The notes under the pieces were generated by a model. That model was not told the DNA's origin and did not search any database. It worked only from the letters and a program-made list of their open reading frames with translations. Source: Kaistia soli DSM 19436 (GTDB lineage Bacteria; Pseudomonadota; Alphaproteobacteria; Rhizobiales; Kaistiaceae). From it: a stretch of DNA of 64,000 nt. Where the stretch lies: NCBI RefSeq assembly GCF_900129325.1, contig NZ_FQUP01000001.1:1204214-1268213 (forward strand), read 5' to 3'. Below, piece after piece: positions 34,755 to 41,495 of the stretch. Position numbers and translations under genes: made by a program. Numbering within the stretch: position 1 is the stretch's first letter; every line of letters starts with the position of its first letter.

Positions 34755-35828
34755 TCATGACTTCGCGCCATCCAAATCGGTGACGTCGGCATCGAACGTC
34801 ATGCGTGCGCTGCCAATCGAGGCGATCATCTGAGCCAGCCGGCCGCAGCGTTCGGCTACACCATGGGCGATGCCAGCGACCTTGCCGCTGTGCTGGTACT
34901 CCAGTCCCTCGATGACAACTGCCAGTCGGGTCATGGTCTGGTCGAAGTCGCCGAGCTGATCAAGGAGATTGCGGGCCTCGACGTCGGAGTTCTCCTGCGC
35001 GCTGAGAAATGCTCTGTGCGTCTCGACAGATTTCCGCAGGGCCTCCTCGATACCGCGCAGTCGATCGGCGCTGGCCTTCGCCTCCGCTTCTTTGCGGCGC
35101 GCCTCGCGGACGTCCTCAGCGACTTCGGCCAACGCAGCCCGCGCGGCGGCGGCGCCCTGCGCTTCGGCGGCAGCCGCGGCTTCAGCCCTTACCTTCTCGA
35201 TCTCGCCGGCTAGTCGTTCGATTTCCGCCTTCGCTGCGACCTCGGCTTCCGCGCGCGCTTGCACGCGCACGAGCTCGGCGTTCTCCGCCAGGGCCTCTGC
35301 CTGCTTCTTAAAGCTGGCCATGTCGGCCCAAGCCTGCTGAGCATCGGCGCGCGCCCTCTCAGCCGTTCCAGTTGCACGAGCCGCTCTCGCCTCTGCTTCA
35401 GCGGCGTCGCCGAGTGTCTTGGCCAGCTCCTTTTTGAGCCGCTTGATCTCGACAGCTGATGTCGGATCTCCTTCACCGGCGCGAGCAAGCACGTCCTCGA
35501 CGACATCGTCGGGAGTTGAGGGCGCTGCGAGTTCGTAGAGAGCGGTAACAGGCAAATTGCCCAGCGTGAGCATTTTGGCGCCGAACCGATCCGCCACCGC
35601 CATGAAGCGCTCGGCACTCTGCCTGCTCATGCCAAACTCAGCTTCGATCCATGCGAGAAACTTCCCATGGCCGAGCTCGGCCTTCACGAAGTGCAGGTCC
35701 CGGCCAATTTCGATTATGTCGGATGCCGAACGCTGCATCCGAAGCCGGATGCGCGCCGCGGCCTCGCGAATGCTTCCCGTATCGTCCAGCCCGAGCGAGT
35801 GATAGTCGAAGGTCGCGACCTGGTTCAC
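34755..35828 (-). CDS. DUF3102-like protein with long coiled coil
   Basis: The 357-residue protein has an N-terminal domain typical of DUF3102 (RSASDIIEIGRDLHFVKAEL, FLAWIEAEFGMSRQSAERFM), which acts like a helix-turn-helix in phage and plasmid proteins. A very long Ala/Glu/Arg coiled coil (about 125-265) and a helical end follow. It probably binds DNA and oligomerises. It is the second gene of the leftward operon next to the repressor-side operators. Confidence 0.7.
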   Translation of the reverse strand: MNQVATFDYHSLGLDDTGSIREAAARIRLRMQRSASDIIEIGRDLHFVKAELGHGKFLAWIEAEFGMSRQSAERFMAVADRFGAKMLTLGNLPVTALYELAAPSTPDDVVEDVLARAGEGDPTSAVEIKRLKKELAKTLGDAAEAEARAARATGTAERARADAQQAWADMASFKKQAEALAENAELVRVQARAEAEVAAKAEIERLAGEIEKVRAEAAAAAEAQGAAAARAALAEVAEDVREARRKEAEAKASADRLRGIEEALRKSVETHRAFLSAQENSDVEARNLLDQLGDFDQTMTRLAVVIEGLEYQHSGKVAGIAHGVAERCGRLAQMIASIGSARMTFDADVTDLDGAKS

Positions 35829-36274
35829 CGTGCGCCTCCCCGGAGTTTGCGAAGGGCGTCGAGCTGAACGGCGAACTGCTCTGCCATCTCCTTGACCCTC
35901 GCCTTAATCTCGGCGCGGGTCCATGACGCGGCGATTCCGGCGAGGATCACTTCGGCCGCCGTGCGTTCCGCTACCTGCAGGAAGCTCAGTTCCGTGGCGC
36001 TAAAGGTGTCGCGCGAATCGTCAGGGATCTCCTTTGCCTCGCGCGCCTTCACATTCAGGCCAAAAGGCGCGTAGATCGTGCGCGTCATGTTGACATAGGC
36101 GAGATCGGGCCGGCTCGCACCCTCGCCGTTGCCGTCGATATATTCGACGAACGCTTGAATGGCTTCGGTCAGAGCAGCACGGTCGGCCTTGCCGGCTTCG
36201 CGAATAGCCTCAAGGTGCCGAGACCGCGGAGCTGAGACGCCGCCGTTCGAAGAGTGACTTGCCAGGATATTCAT
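35825..36274 (-). CDS. Hypothetical leftward early protein (149 residues)
   Basis: A mostly helical protein (RHLEAIREAGKADRAALTEA, later FSATELSFLQVAERTAAEVI). It is the first gene after the left operator pair and overlaps the DUF3102-like gene by ATGA. The position is like lambda N or early left genes, but the sequence gives no function. It may be controlled directly by the CI-like repressor. Confidence 0.6.
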   Translation of the reverse strand: MNILASHSSNGGVSAPRSRHLEAIREAGKADRAALTEAIQAFVEYIDGNGEGASRPDLAYVNMTRTIYAPFGLNVKAREAKEIPDDSRDTFSATELSFLQVAERTAAEVILAGIAASWTRAEIKARVKEMAEQFAVQLDALRKLRGGAR

Positions 36275-36304
36275 TGAAGCTCCGCCGCATGAGAACGGAG
36301 CAAT

Positions 36305-36342
36305 TCAAGCACGACTTGATCTCTTCGTCAAGCGTCACTTGA
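36305..36342. promoter_or_regulatory. Left operator pair (OL) of the CI-like repressor
   Basis: Two perfect 15-base sites of the form TCAAG-N5-CTTGA, at 36,305-36,319 (TCAAGCACGACTTGA) and 36,328-36,342 (TCAAGCGTCACTTGA), with starts 23 bases apart. They lie just upstream of the leftward gene at 36,274, and the second overlaps the 3' end of the repressor gene. The same motif and spacing occur upstream of cro. Confidence 0.85.
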
Positions 36343-37033
36343 TATTCGTCTGACCCCCTCGGAATCTCCGATGCTCGACCAGCACTCCGATAATCCGGTC
36401 GTAACTGTCATCAAGCGAAATCGTCTCGGTCAGAAAATCGGGATTGCAAGGCACCAGATCGGCGAGAAGGTCACCCTCCTTCGATCGGCGCAGCATCCGA
36501 AGCTGCCGCAAACGAGGAAGGGGATGGTCTAGGCCCCTGAAGAACACCATGTCGCCCGGCTCTGCTGTTATGCCAGTGTCCCCGATAACCAAATCTCCGA
36601 TAATATAGTCGGGCGAATTGCTCTTGTCCGCAACAGAAAGGGCGAACAAATCCCCTATTCCGTCTCGTTGCGCCAACACTGTAGTATCATCGATCTCCGA
36701 TGTTGGTGTTTCCCGACCCCACTGACCGAACGACTTGAGTTCTAACCAGTCAATCATCTTGGCGACACGTCTTCGGTAGGGTTCGATATCAAATTCTCGC
36801 CCCTTCGGAACGCGCTTTTCGGCTCCGCCGTTGACGAGCCACTCGTAGTCGACAGCATAGAGCTCAGACAAGAGCATCATGCGATCCATTGCCGGCCTGG
36901 TCCGCCCAGTCTCCCATTGCGAAACGGACTGAACACTGATGTTCAGCCGATCCGCGACGACCTGCTGCGACAAGCCGGCAAATTGGCGGGCCTCTCGGAG
37001 GCGGTCGCCCAAGGTTTTCTTTTCATCGGTCAT
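36335..37033 (-). CDS. CI-like prophage repressor (HTH + S24-like C-terminus)
   Basis: ATG 37,033 gives 232 residues. The N-terminal HTH is clear: LGDRLREARQFAGLSQQVVA then LNISVQSVSQWETGRTRP. The C-terminal half resembles the LexA/CI S24 fold (PDYIIGDLVIGDTGITAEPG then MVFF), but an Ala-Gly cleavage site and a firm Ser-Lys pair are not obvious, so RecA-driven autocleavage is uncertain. It should maintain lysogeny by binding the TCAAG-N5-CTTGA sites on both sides of its gene. Confidence 0.88.
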   Translation of the reverse strand: MTDEKKTLGDRLREARQFAGLSQQVVADRLNISVQSVSQWETGRTRPAMDRMMLLSELYAVDYEWLVNGGAEKRVPKGREFDIEPYRRRVAKMIDWLELKSFGQWGRETPTSEIDDTTVLAQRDGIGDLFALSVADKSNSPDYIIGDLVIGDTGITAEPGDMVFFRGLDHPLPRLRQLRMLRRSKEGDLLADLVPCNPDFLTETISLDDSYDRIIGVLVEHRRFRGGQTNIK

Positions 37034-37068
37034 GGCGGCAGCATAAAGCGCCGCTTCATCAGCCGATA

Positions 37069-37113
37069 TCAAGTTTCACTTGAATTCGTGCTTAATTTCT
37101 GCTTGATATCAAG
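37069..37113. promoter_or_regulatory. Right operator region (OR) between cI and cro
   Basis: A perfect site TCAAGTTTCACTTGA (37,069-37,083) is followed 23 bases later by a degenerate one, TTAATTTCTGCTTGA (37,092-37,106). The 12-base palindrome CTTGATATCAAG (37,102-37,113) ends one base before the cro ATG. TTGAAT (37,080) and TTGATA (37,103) with 17-base spacing could be the -35 and -10 of the rightward promoter, which would give a nearly leaderless cro mRNA. Confidence 0.8.
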
Positions 37114-37114
37114 A

Positions 37115-37366
37115 ATGAGCAAAAAACCCCCGGCAATTTCCCTCGCGATCCAGGCTGTCGGCAGCGCCAAGGCGCTGGCGGAACAGCTTGGAATCTCCCT
37201 TCAAGCCGTTTCTCAATGGAAGTGCATCCCGTCAGGCAGGGTGCTGGCCGTTGAGCGCGTGACGGGGGTGCCCCGCCACGTCTTGCGTCCGGATATCTAT
37301 CCGGCCCAACGGGAACGCTTCGTGGAGTTGGGTCAATCCGACATCCATAAGGTCCAGCCCCAATGA
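37115..37366 (+). CDS. Cro/YdaS-like repressor
   Basis: The 83-residue protein has a helix-turn-helix of the YdaS/Cro type: AIQAVGSAKALAEQLGISLQ then AVSQWKCIPSGRVLAVERVTG. It is divergent from cI with operators between, so it should favour lytic growth by blocking cI transcription. The ribosome site is weak (TCAAGA) and overlaps the palindrome, so protein binding there could affect initiation. Confidence 0.85.
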   Translation: MSKKPPAISLAIQAVGSAKALAEQLGISLQAVSQWKCIPSGRVLAVERVTGVPRHVLRPDIYPAQRERFVELGQSDIHKVQPQ

Positions 37367-37443
37367 CATCGATCTATCTCGACTGTCCAAACGGTGTGTG
37401 GGCCTTCGAAAAAAGTCCTGCTAGCGATAGAGGCGCCGCATGA
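37363..37443 (+). CDS. 26-residue micro-ORF linking cro and RNase H
   Basis: ATG 37,363 overlaps the cro stop (ATGA) and its own TGA overlaps the RNase H ATG at 37,440. The product, MTSIYLDCPNGVWAFEKSPA plus SDRGAA, is too short for standard gene callers. The double overlap suggests it is translated, either as a microprotein or to couple RNase H to cro. Confidence 0.5.
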   Translation: MTSIYLDCPNGVWAFEKSPASDRGAA

Positions 37444-38141
37444 CCAAGATGCGTTGGGATCTTGCGAAGCGGCCGAAGCCGGAATTACAGACTCCGTTCG
37501 GCGGCGGGTTTGCCTTTCTGTCTCATCCGCGCCCCCGGCGGGCGTCGACGCGTAGGGAGGCACTGAGTGCCGAGGCGGCAGCCGCTGCGGCAGCGTTCGG
37601 ACCAGTTAACGTCATCAAGGCGCCAGTCGCTGGCGAGGTGCGGCGACTGCATGTGAGGTCCGATGAGGACATCATGCGAGCTCGGTCGCTGCTTGCCGAT
37701 CACGTCGGAGCCGACATTGAGGTCTTCACCGACGGCGGCTGCTCGCCCAACCCAGGCGCTGGCGGCTGGGGCGTCGTCGTGCTGGTCGAGGGCTTCACAG
37801 CCCTGAGCCTCTATGGCGGCGACCCGCGCACGACGAACAACAGGATGGAGATGACGGCAGCGATTGTGGCCCTGCGCATCCTGCCGCCGGCCCGGATCAG
37901 CATTCACAGCGATAGCCGGTACGTCATCGATGGCGTGACCAAATGGGCCACCGGATGGAAGCGGAAGGGGCTTCTCGATAACCCGTCCGAAAGCAAGCTG
38001 AAGAACGCCGCCCTATGGCTGAAGCTGATCACGAATTCCGATCTTCTTGGGCCGTATTGGTCGTGGGTGCGAGGACACGATGGCAATCACGGCAACGAGC
38101 TTGCTGATCAGCTCGCGACCTTGGGTCGGGAGGGTGCATGA
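37440..38141 (+). CDS. RNase HI family protein with N-terminal extension
   Basis: The 233-residue enzyme cleaves RNA in RNA-DNA hybrids. After about 92 residues of basic and Ala-rich extension comes a full RNase HI domain: Asp98 in FTDGGCSPNPGAGGWG, Glu137 in NNRMEMTAAIVAL, Asp158 in IHSDSRYVIDGV, the His loop in RGHDGNHGNELAD and Asp223 at its end. It is in the replication operon and may remove primers or R-loops at the nearby origin. Confidence 0.92.
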   Translation: MTKMRWDLAKRPKPELQTPFGGGFAFLSHPRPRRASTRREALSAEAAAAAAAFGPVNVIKAPVAGEVRRLHVRSDEDIMRARSLLADHVGADIEVFTDGGCSPNPGAGGWGVVVLVEGFTALSLYGGDPRTTNNRMEMTAAIVALRILPPARISIHSDSRYVIDGVTKWATGWKRKGLLDNPSESKLKNAALWLKLITNSDLLGPYWSWVRGHDGNHGNELADQLATLGREGA

Positions 38142-38911
38142 GCGAGGACAACGCAACATCGCTCGCCACCCGGAAATTCGAGTTCGAGGACATCGTCAAC
38201 GCCGATCCGCTTTGCCCGCCTGCGGCGCTCAAGGTGGTGAGGGCCTATCTCGGCTTTATCAAGGACTTTGAGAGGGATGCCGTCTATCGGTCCCTCATCG
38301 ATCTTCAGGTCGCCACCGGCCTCAGCAGGCGTCATCTCATCGACACGCGGCGCCTCCTGATCAAGCTTGGCTACCTCGAGGAGGCCGCCAAGAGCCGCAC
38401 TGGCGTGGCGAGATATCGCTTCAGAAAGCCTCGCGAGAACCTGGTGCTGGATCACCAGTTGGAGGCCAGGGAGAAGCTGCGCGAGATCGAGGCCGAGCGG
38501 CAGGAGAGCCAGCGTCTCAGGCGGCGCCATCATGTGAGTGAAGATAGTTCACTCACAACGCCCGATCCTGTGAGTGAAGATAGTTCACGTACGCAGGCTG
38601 CCTGTGAGTGCAGAAATCTCACGTACGTGAGTGAAGATTCTGCACCCAATTACCTAGAAGAATACCTGGAAGATTCTCTCTCTGAACAGGAAGGCTCTAT
38701 CAGGATAGAGGATACGCGAGAGCCAGGCGACGGCAGCCAGCACGTCCCATATCCGCCTCCTCAGACCGTGGATGACCTCGAGCAACAACTTGCCGACCTG
38801 TTCGACGGGTGCCAGCTCTCGCCGAACCTCCTGGTGGGAATGCGCAAGCTGCTGATTGCCGGCCGGCTGACCCCGGCGATCGTGGCGCAACAGCGCAAGG
38901 TAGCATCATGA
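38138..38911 (+). CDS. Replication initiator (lambda O-like, helix-turn-helix)
   Basis: The 257-residue protein has an N-terminal winged-helix part (LSRRHLIDTRRLLIKLGYLE, YRSLIDLQVATG), a basic linker, then a region with repeated VSEDSS coded by DNA iterons, and an acidic C-terminus with a final helical domain (SPNLLVGMRKLLIAGRLTPA). As in lambda O, the initiator gene seems to contain its own origin. It overlaps RNase H and the next gene by ATGA. Confidence 0.78.
   Translation: MSEDNATSLATRKFEFEDIVNADPLCPPAALKVVRAYLGFIKDFERDAVYRSLIDLQVATGLSRRHLIDTRRLLIKLGYLEEAAKSRTGVARYRFRKPRENLVLDHQLEAREKLREIEAERQESQRLRRRHHVSEDSSLTTPDPVSEDSSRTQAACECRNLTYVSEDSAPNYLEEYLEDSLSEQEGSIRIEDTREPGDGSQHVPYPPPQTVDDLEQQLADLFDGCQLSPNLLVGMRKLLIAGRLTPAIVAQQRKVAS
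38533..38647. other. Candidate replication origin: four iterons in the initiator gene
   Basis: GTGAGTG-type units start at 38,534, 38,570, 38,604 and 38,627. The first is a perfect inverted repeat, GTGAGTGAA-N5-TTCACTCAC; the second, third and fourth keep the left arm and part of the right. The next 70 bases (from about 38,646) are clearly richer in A and T than the surroundings, as expected for a melting region. The layout matches lambda ori in gene O. Confidence 0.8.
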
Positions 38912-39090
38912 AGCCGACCGCAGAGCCAGATCCGCGGCAGCTCGATCTCTTCGATTGGGCAGACCAGAGACCGACTGCGCAAATCTTCACGATCATAAAG
39001 GGGCTCGCAAAGCGCATGTGGCGCGAGCGGCACATGGAGCAGCCGCACTATCCCAACCCCTGCATAATCCCGTGGAGGAAGCGAGCATGA
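38908..39090 (+). CDS. 60-residue protein with sliding-clamp-binding motif
   Basis: ATG 38,908 overlaps the initiator stop. The N-terminus holds RQLDLFDWADQ; QLDLF matches the bacterial beta-clamp-binding consensus QLxLF exactly. A basic helix (IIKGLAKRMWRERHMEQ) and a Pro-rich end follow. It may recruit or block the host DnaN clamp at the phage origin. This is inference from motif and position. Confidence 0.65.
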   Translation: MKPTAEPDPRQLDLFDWADQRPTAQIFTIIKGLAKRMWRERHMEQPHYPNPCIIPWRKRA

Positions 39091-40109
39091 GCCATCGCCG
39101 AATAGCCGCCATCGACCTGCCTGAGGAATTCTCTCCGGGCATGTCCGCAACGGCCGAACCGATCTTCGAACTCGTTGATCCGTCGATCCTGCTGGTCGAC
39201 GAGCAGTATCAGCGCGATATGTCGCCCGCCGGCCTGGCTCTGATCCGGCGCATGGTTGGCGAATGGGATTGGGCCAAGTTCAAGCCGCCGACAGCCGTCC
39301 TGACGGAGGCCGGTCTCGAGCTCATCGACGGCCAGCACACGAGCATTGCGGCCGTGACGCATCCAGGAATTAGCGTGATCCCTGTCCAGATAGTTACCGC
39401 CCCGGAGGTGGAGGATCGGGCCAAGGCCTTCATTGGCATCAATCGCGACCGCATCGCTGTCACCACGGCGCAGCTGCACCATGCGGCGGTGGCGGCGGGC
39501 GACAAACAGGCTGTTGCAATCGCCGAGGTGGCGCGCGAAGCCGGTGCGAAGATCCTGCACGGCTCGCCCGGGGCCGGCCTGTTCAAGCCGCGGGACACGC
39601 TTGCCGTCGCGGCTCTCGGTGCTCTGATCGCAGAGGCCGGCCGGGACCGGGCGCGGCAGGTCTTGGCTATCCTGGTCGATGCCGGGTTGGCGCCAATCCG
39701 CACGGACCATATCAAGGCGCTGCACCTGCTGCTGACGGAGCCGGACTTCGCCGCCCTCGACGTCGAAGCTGCGCCGTCGACGATCCGATCGATGAACGGC
39801 ACCGGCGCAGCGGACCGGGAAGCCAAAGCATTCGCTGAGACGCACCGAATTCCACGGTGGCGCGCGCTGGCGAGCGTCTGGTTCAAGGCGGCGAAGAAGC
39901 GGCGCGCCGGCAGCGAGCAAGCCGCGGGTGCACCTCCCTCCCGCCACGGTGCGCCGACTGTCGACGGGCGCGAACCCCGCCCTGCCTTCGGCGGATGGCA
40001 GCCGGGACGCTTCTCGCGGCGCTGCCGACATTGCGATCAGCTTTTTACCGGGGCCCAGGCGGCCACGTCCTGCGAGCCGTGCGCCTGTGCGGAGACCGAA
40101 GCGGCATGA
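39087..40109 (+). CDS. ParB/Srx-like domain protein with C-terminal zinc finger
   Basis: The 340-residue protein follows GGAGGA. The N-terminal ParB-like domain has LVDEQYQRDMSPAGLALIRR and LTEAGLELIDGQHTSIAAV. A helical middle follows, and the C-terminus has two C-x2-C pairs in FSRRCRHCDQLF and SCEPCACAE that probably bind zinc. In integrating phages such proteins are often nucleases or regulators, not partition factors. Coupled to both neighbours by ATGA overlaps. Confidence 0.75.
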   Translation: MSHRRIAAIDLPEEFSPGMSATAEPIFELVDPSILLVDEQYQRDMSPAGLALIRRMVGEWDWAKFKPPTAVLTEAGLELIDGQHTSIAAVTHPGISVIPVQIVTAPEVEDRAKAFIGINRDRIAVTTAQLHHAAVAAGDKQAVAIAEVAREAGAKILHGSPGAGLFKPRDTLAVAALGALIAEAGRDRARQVLAILVDAGLAPIRTDHIKALHLLLTEPDFAALDVEAAPSTIRSMNGTGAADREAKAFAETHRIPRWRALASVWFKAAKKRRAGSEQAAGAPPSRHGAPTVDGREPRPAFGGWQPGRFSRRCRHCDQLFTGAQAATSCEPCACAETEAA

Positions 40110-40753
40110 GGAAGGTCCGGAAATCGGAGGCCAAAGCAAAGCCGAAGGCGAAGACGCGCGCCGAGATGCGGCCAATGCGTTCGGCCAAGGTCGAAAGCCC
40201 GTACGGTCTTGGCCATGACCGCGTGCAGCGCGTCGTCGACGCCGTCACGGCAATGCATGCTCGTCGGCAGATCGATGATCGCCAACTGCGTGCGGCCGAA
40301 GTCTATCGCGCCGCCTATGACGTCGCCGCATCTGCCGGCGGCGGCACCATGGGCGAGCGTTCCGGAGGTGCCACGCGCACGACGCTGTCAGAAGCGAAGA
40401 TCGCTGCGGGCGAAACACTGAACGATGCGGCGCGTCTGCTAGGCGTTGAGGACGGGCGCATCGTGAGATTGGTCGTCGGCGAGGGGCACAGCATTGCCGA
40501 AGTTGCCGGGTCGGGTGCACCGGAAATTGCGAGGCGCGTTGCGGGCGAGCGGCTGCGCAAAGGTCTTGATACCCTCGCCGACGCCTGGCACATCGCCGAC
40601 AAGGCCGCTGGAGGAGGATCCGGGAGGACCCGGAGCAAGATGGCCGAAGGCGCGAGGCCGGAACCCAGCGGCGTGACCGGCAAGATCGAGCGTGGTCGCG
40701 TCGGCTTCGGCACGGCCCAGTCAGCCGGCTTCTACGACGCCGGCGACACTTGA
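40106..40753 (+). CDS. Putative phage transcription regulator (DUF6456-like)
   Basis: The 215-residue protein has a very basic N-terminus (RKSEAKAKPKAKTRAEMR), a helical core (YGLGHDRVQRVVDAVTAMHA, VYRAAYDVAASAGG) and a likely DNA-binding part (ARLLGVEDGRIVRLVVGEGH then ERLRKGLDTLADAW). It resembles DUF6456 proteins of Rhizobiales, which end early operons; a late-gene activator role is inferred. It closes the run of coupled early genes. Confidence 0.6.
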   Translation: MRKVRKSEAKAKPKAKTRAEMRPMRSAKVESPYGLGHDRVQRVVDAVTAMHARRQIDDRQLRAAEVYRAAYDVAASAGGGTMGERSGGATRTTLSEAKIAAGETLNDAARLLGVEDGRIVRLVVGEGHSIAEVAGSGAPEIARRVAGERLRKGLDTLADAWHIADKAAGGGSGRTRSKMAEGARPEPSGVTGKIERGRVGFGTAQSAGFYDAGDT

Positions 40754-41021
40754 CATGCCGTACAGTCAAGGCTAATGGGAGTTCATTCCTAGGAATTGGG
40801 TTCTGAAACAGAGCGACAAGCACTCTCGTTGAGCGGGCTTCGCTCGCAGGCCGGACATTCGTCGCGTCGCCGCCAACCACCGGCCGCGAGGCCCCGCTAT
40901 GCTGCCCCATCTGTCCAGCGAACGCCTTCTACGATGACGCTCTTCCGTGTTGGAACGAGGGTGTTTTCGATAGCAAGATATGCTAATGCTCGCGACAGCT
41001 GTATGGCTATGGGGGGCAATA

Positions 41022-41462
41022 ATGGACCCGATTTCTGCGATTGTATCCGCGTTGGTGGCCGGTGCTACTTTAGCGGCTTCAGAGACCGCCAGTATGGCGG
41101 TCAAAGATGCCTATTCAGCTCTGAAGGCTGTCTTGATTGCGAGCTACAAGTTCGTCTCCGTGCCACTACTAGAGCAGAACCCGGGCGACGCCACCTACCA
41201 AGCCGCTGCTCGAAACGAAATTGCCAGTAAGCCCGGCATTATAGACGATCCGGGTGTGCTTGGTAAGTTGGAGGAGTTGCTTGACGCGCTCAAGAACGCG
41301 CCCACGTCAGATTTACGCTCTGCAGGAATCAACATAGACTTTGTTGATGCGGGAAAGAACATTGTTGCCCAACGCACAGGCGCTATTCGGGGGAAACGGT
41401 GGACTGCAAAAGAGGACGTGCGCTTTGTTGACGTTGGTAGGGAACCTCAATCGGGAAAGTAG
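41022..41462 (+). CDS. Accessory protein, short (0-frame) product of the frameshift locus
   Basis: ATG 41,022 after GGGGGG gives 146 residues. The N-terminus MDPISAIVSALVAGATLAAS with AVKDAYSALKAVLIASYKF resembles, from memory, the helical N-terminal domain of many bacterial conflict or signalling proteins. The C-terminal part (GKNIVAQRTGAIRGKRW) is polar. The frame ends TCG GGA AAG TAG, placing the heptamer G GGA AAG exactly before the stop. Base composition is lower in GC than the flanks, which suggests horizontal gain. Confidence 0.75.
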   Translation: MDPISAIVSALVAGATLAASETASMAVKDAYSALKAVLIASYKFVSVPLLEQNPGDATYQAAARNEIASKPGIIDDPGVLGKLEELLDALKNAPTSDLRSAGINIDFVDAGKNIVAQRTGAIRGKRWTAKEDVRFVDVGREPQSGK

Positions 41463-41495
41463 CCGCGGGGCCCGAGCAGGAGCTATCGGTCCCCG
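41453..41495 (+). promoter_or_regulatory. Candidate -1 frameshift signal: G GGA AAG plus stem-loop
   Basis: The heptamer at 41,453-41,459 is in the X XXY YYZ phase of the upstream gene and is the same sequence used by lambda G/GT. Six bases later a hairpin begins: CGGGG (41,466-41,470) pairs with CCCCG (41,491-41,495), then CCGA with TCGG, with one mismatch and a 10-base loop. The -1 frame is open from 41,441 to 42,385. Confidence 0.75.

Noticed and set aside
38533..38647. Short repeats considered as a CRISPR array
   Set aside because: Units are spaced irregularly (36, 34, 23 bases), are imperfect, lie inside a coding gene and have no cas genes nearby. Origin iterons fit better.
39087..40109. 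ParB-like gene considered as a plasmid partition system
   Set aside because: No ParA or parS-like repeats, and the element has a tRNA-linked integrase; ParB-fold proteins in such phages have other roles.
40824..40850. Small hairpin (GAGCG...CGCTC) before the frameshift locus considered as a terminator
   Set aside because: Stem is only five bases and no T-run follows; not strong enough to list.
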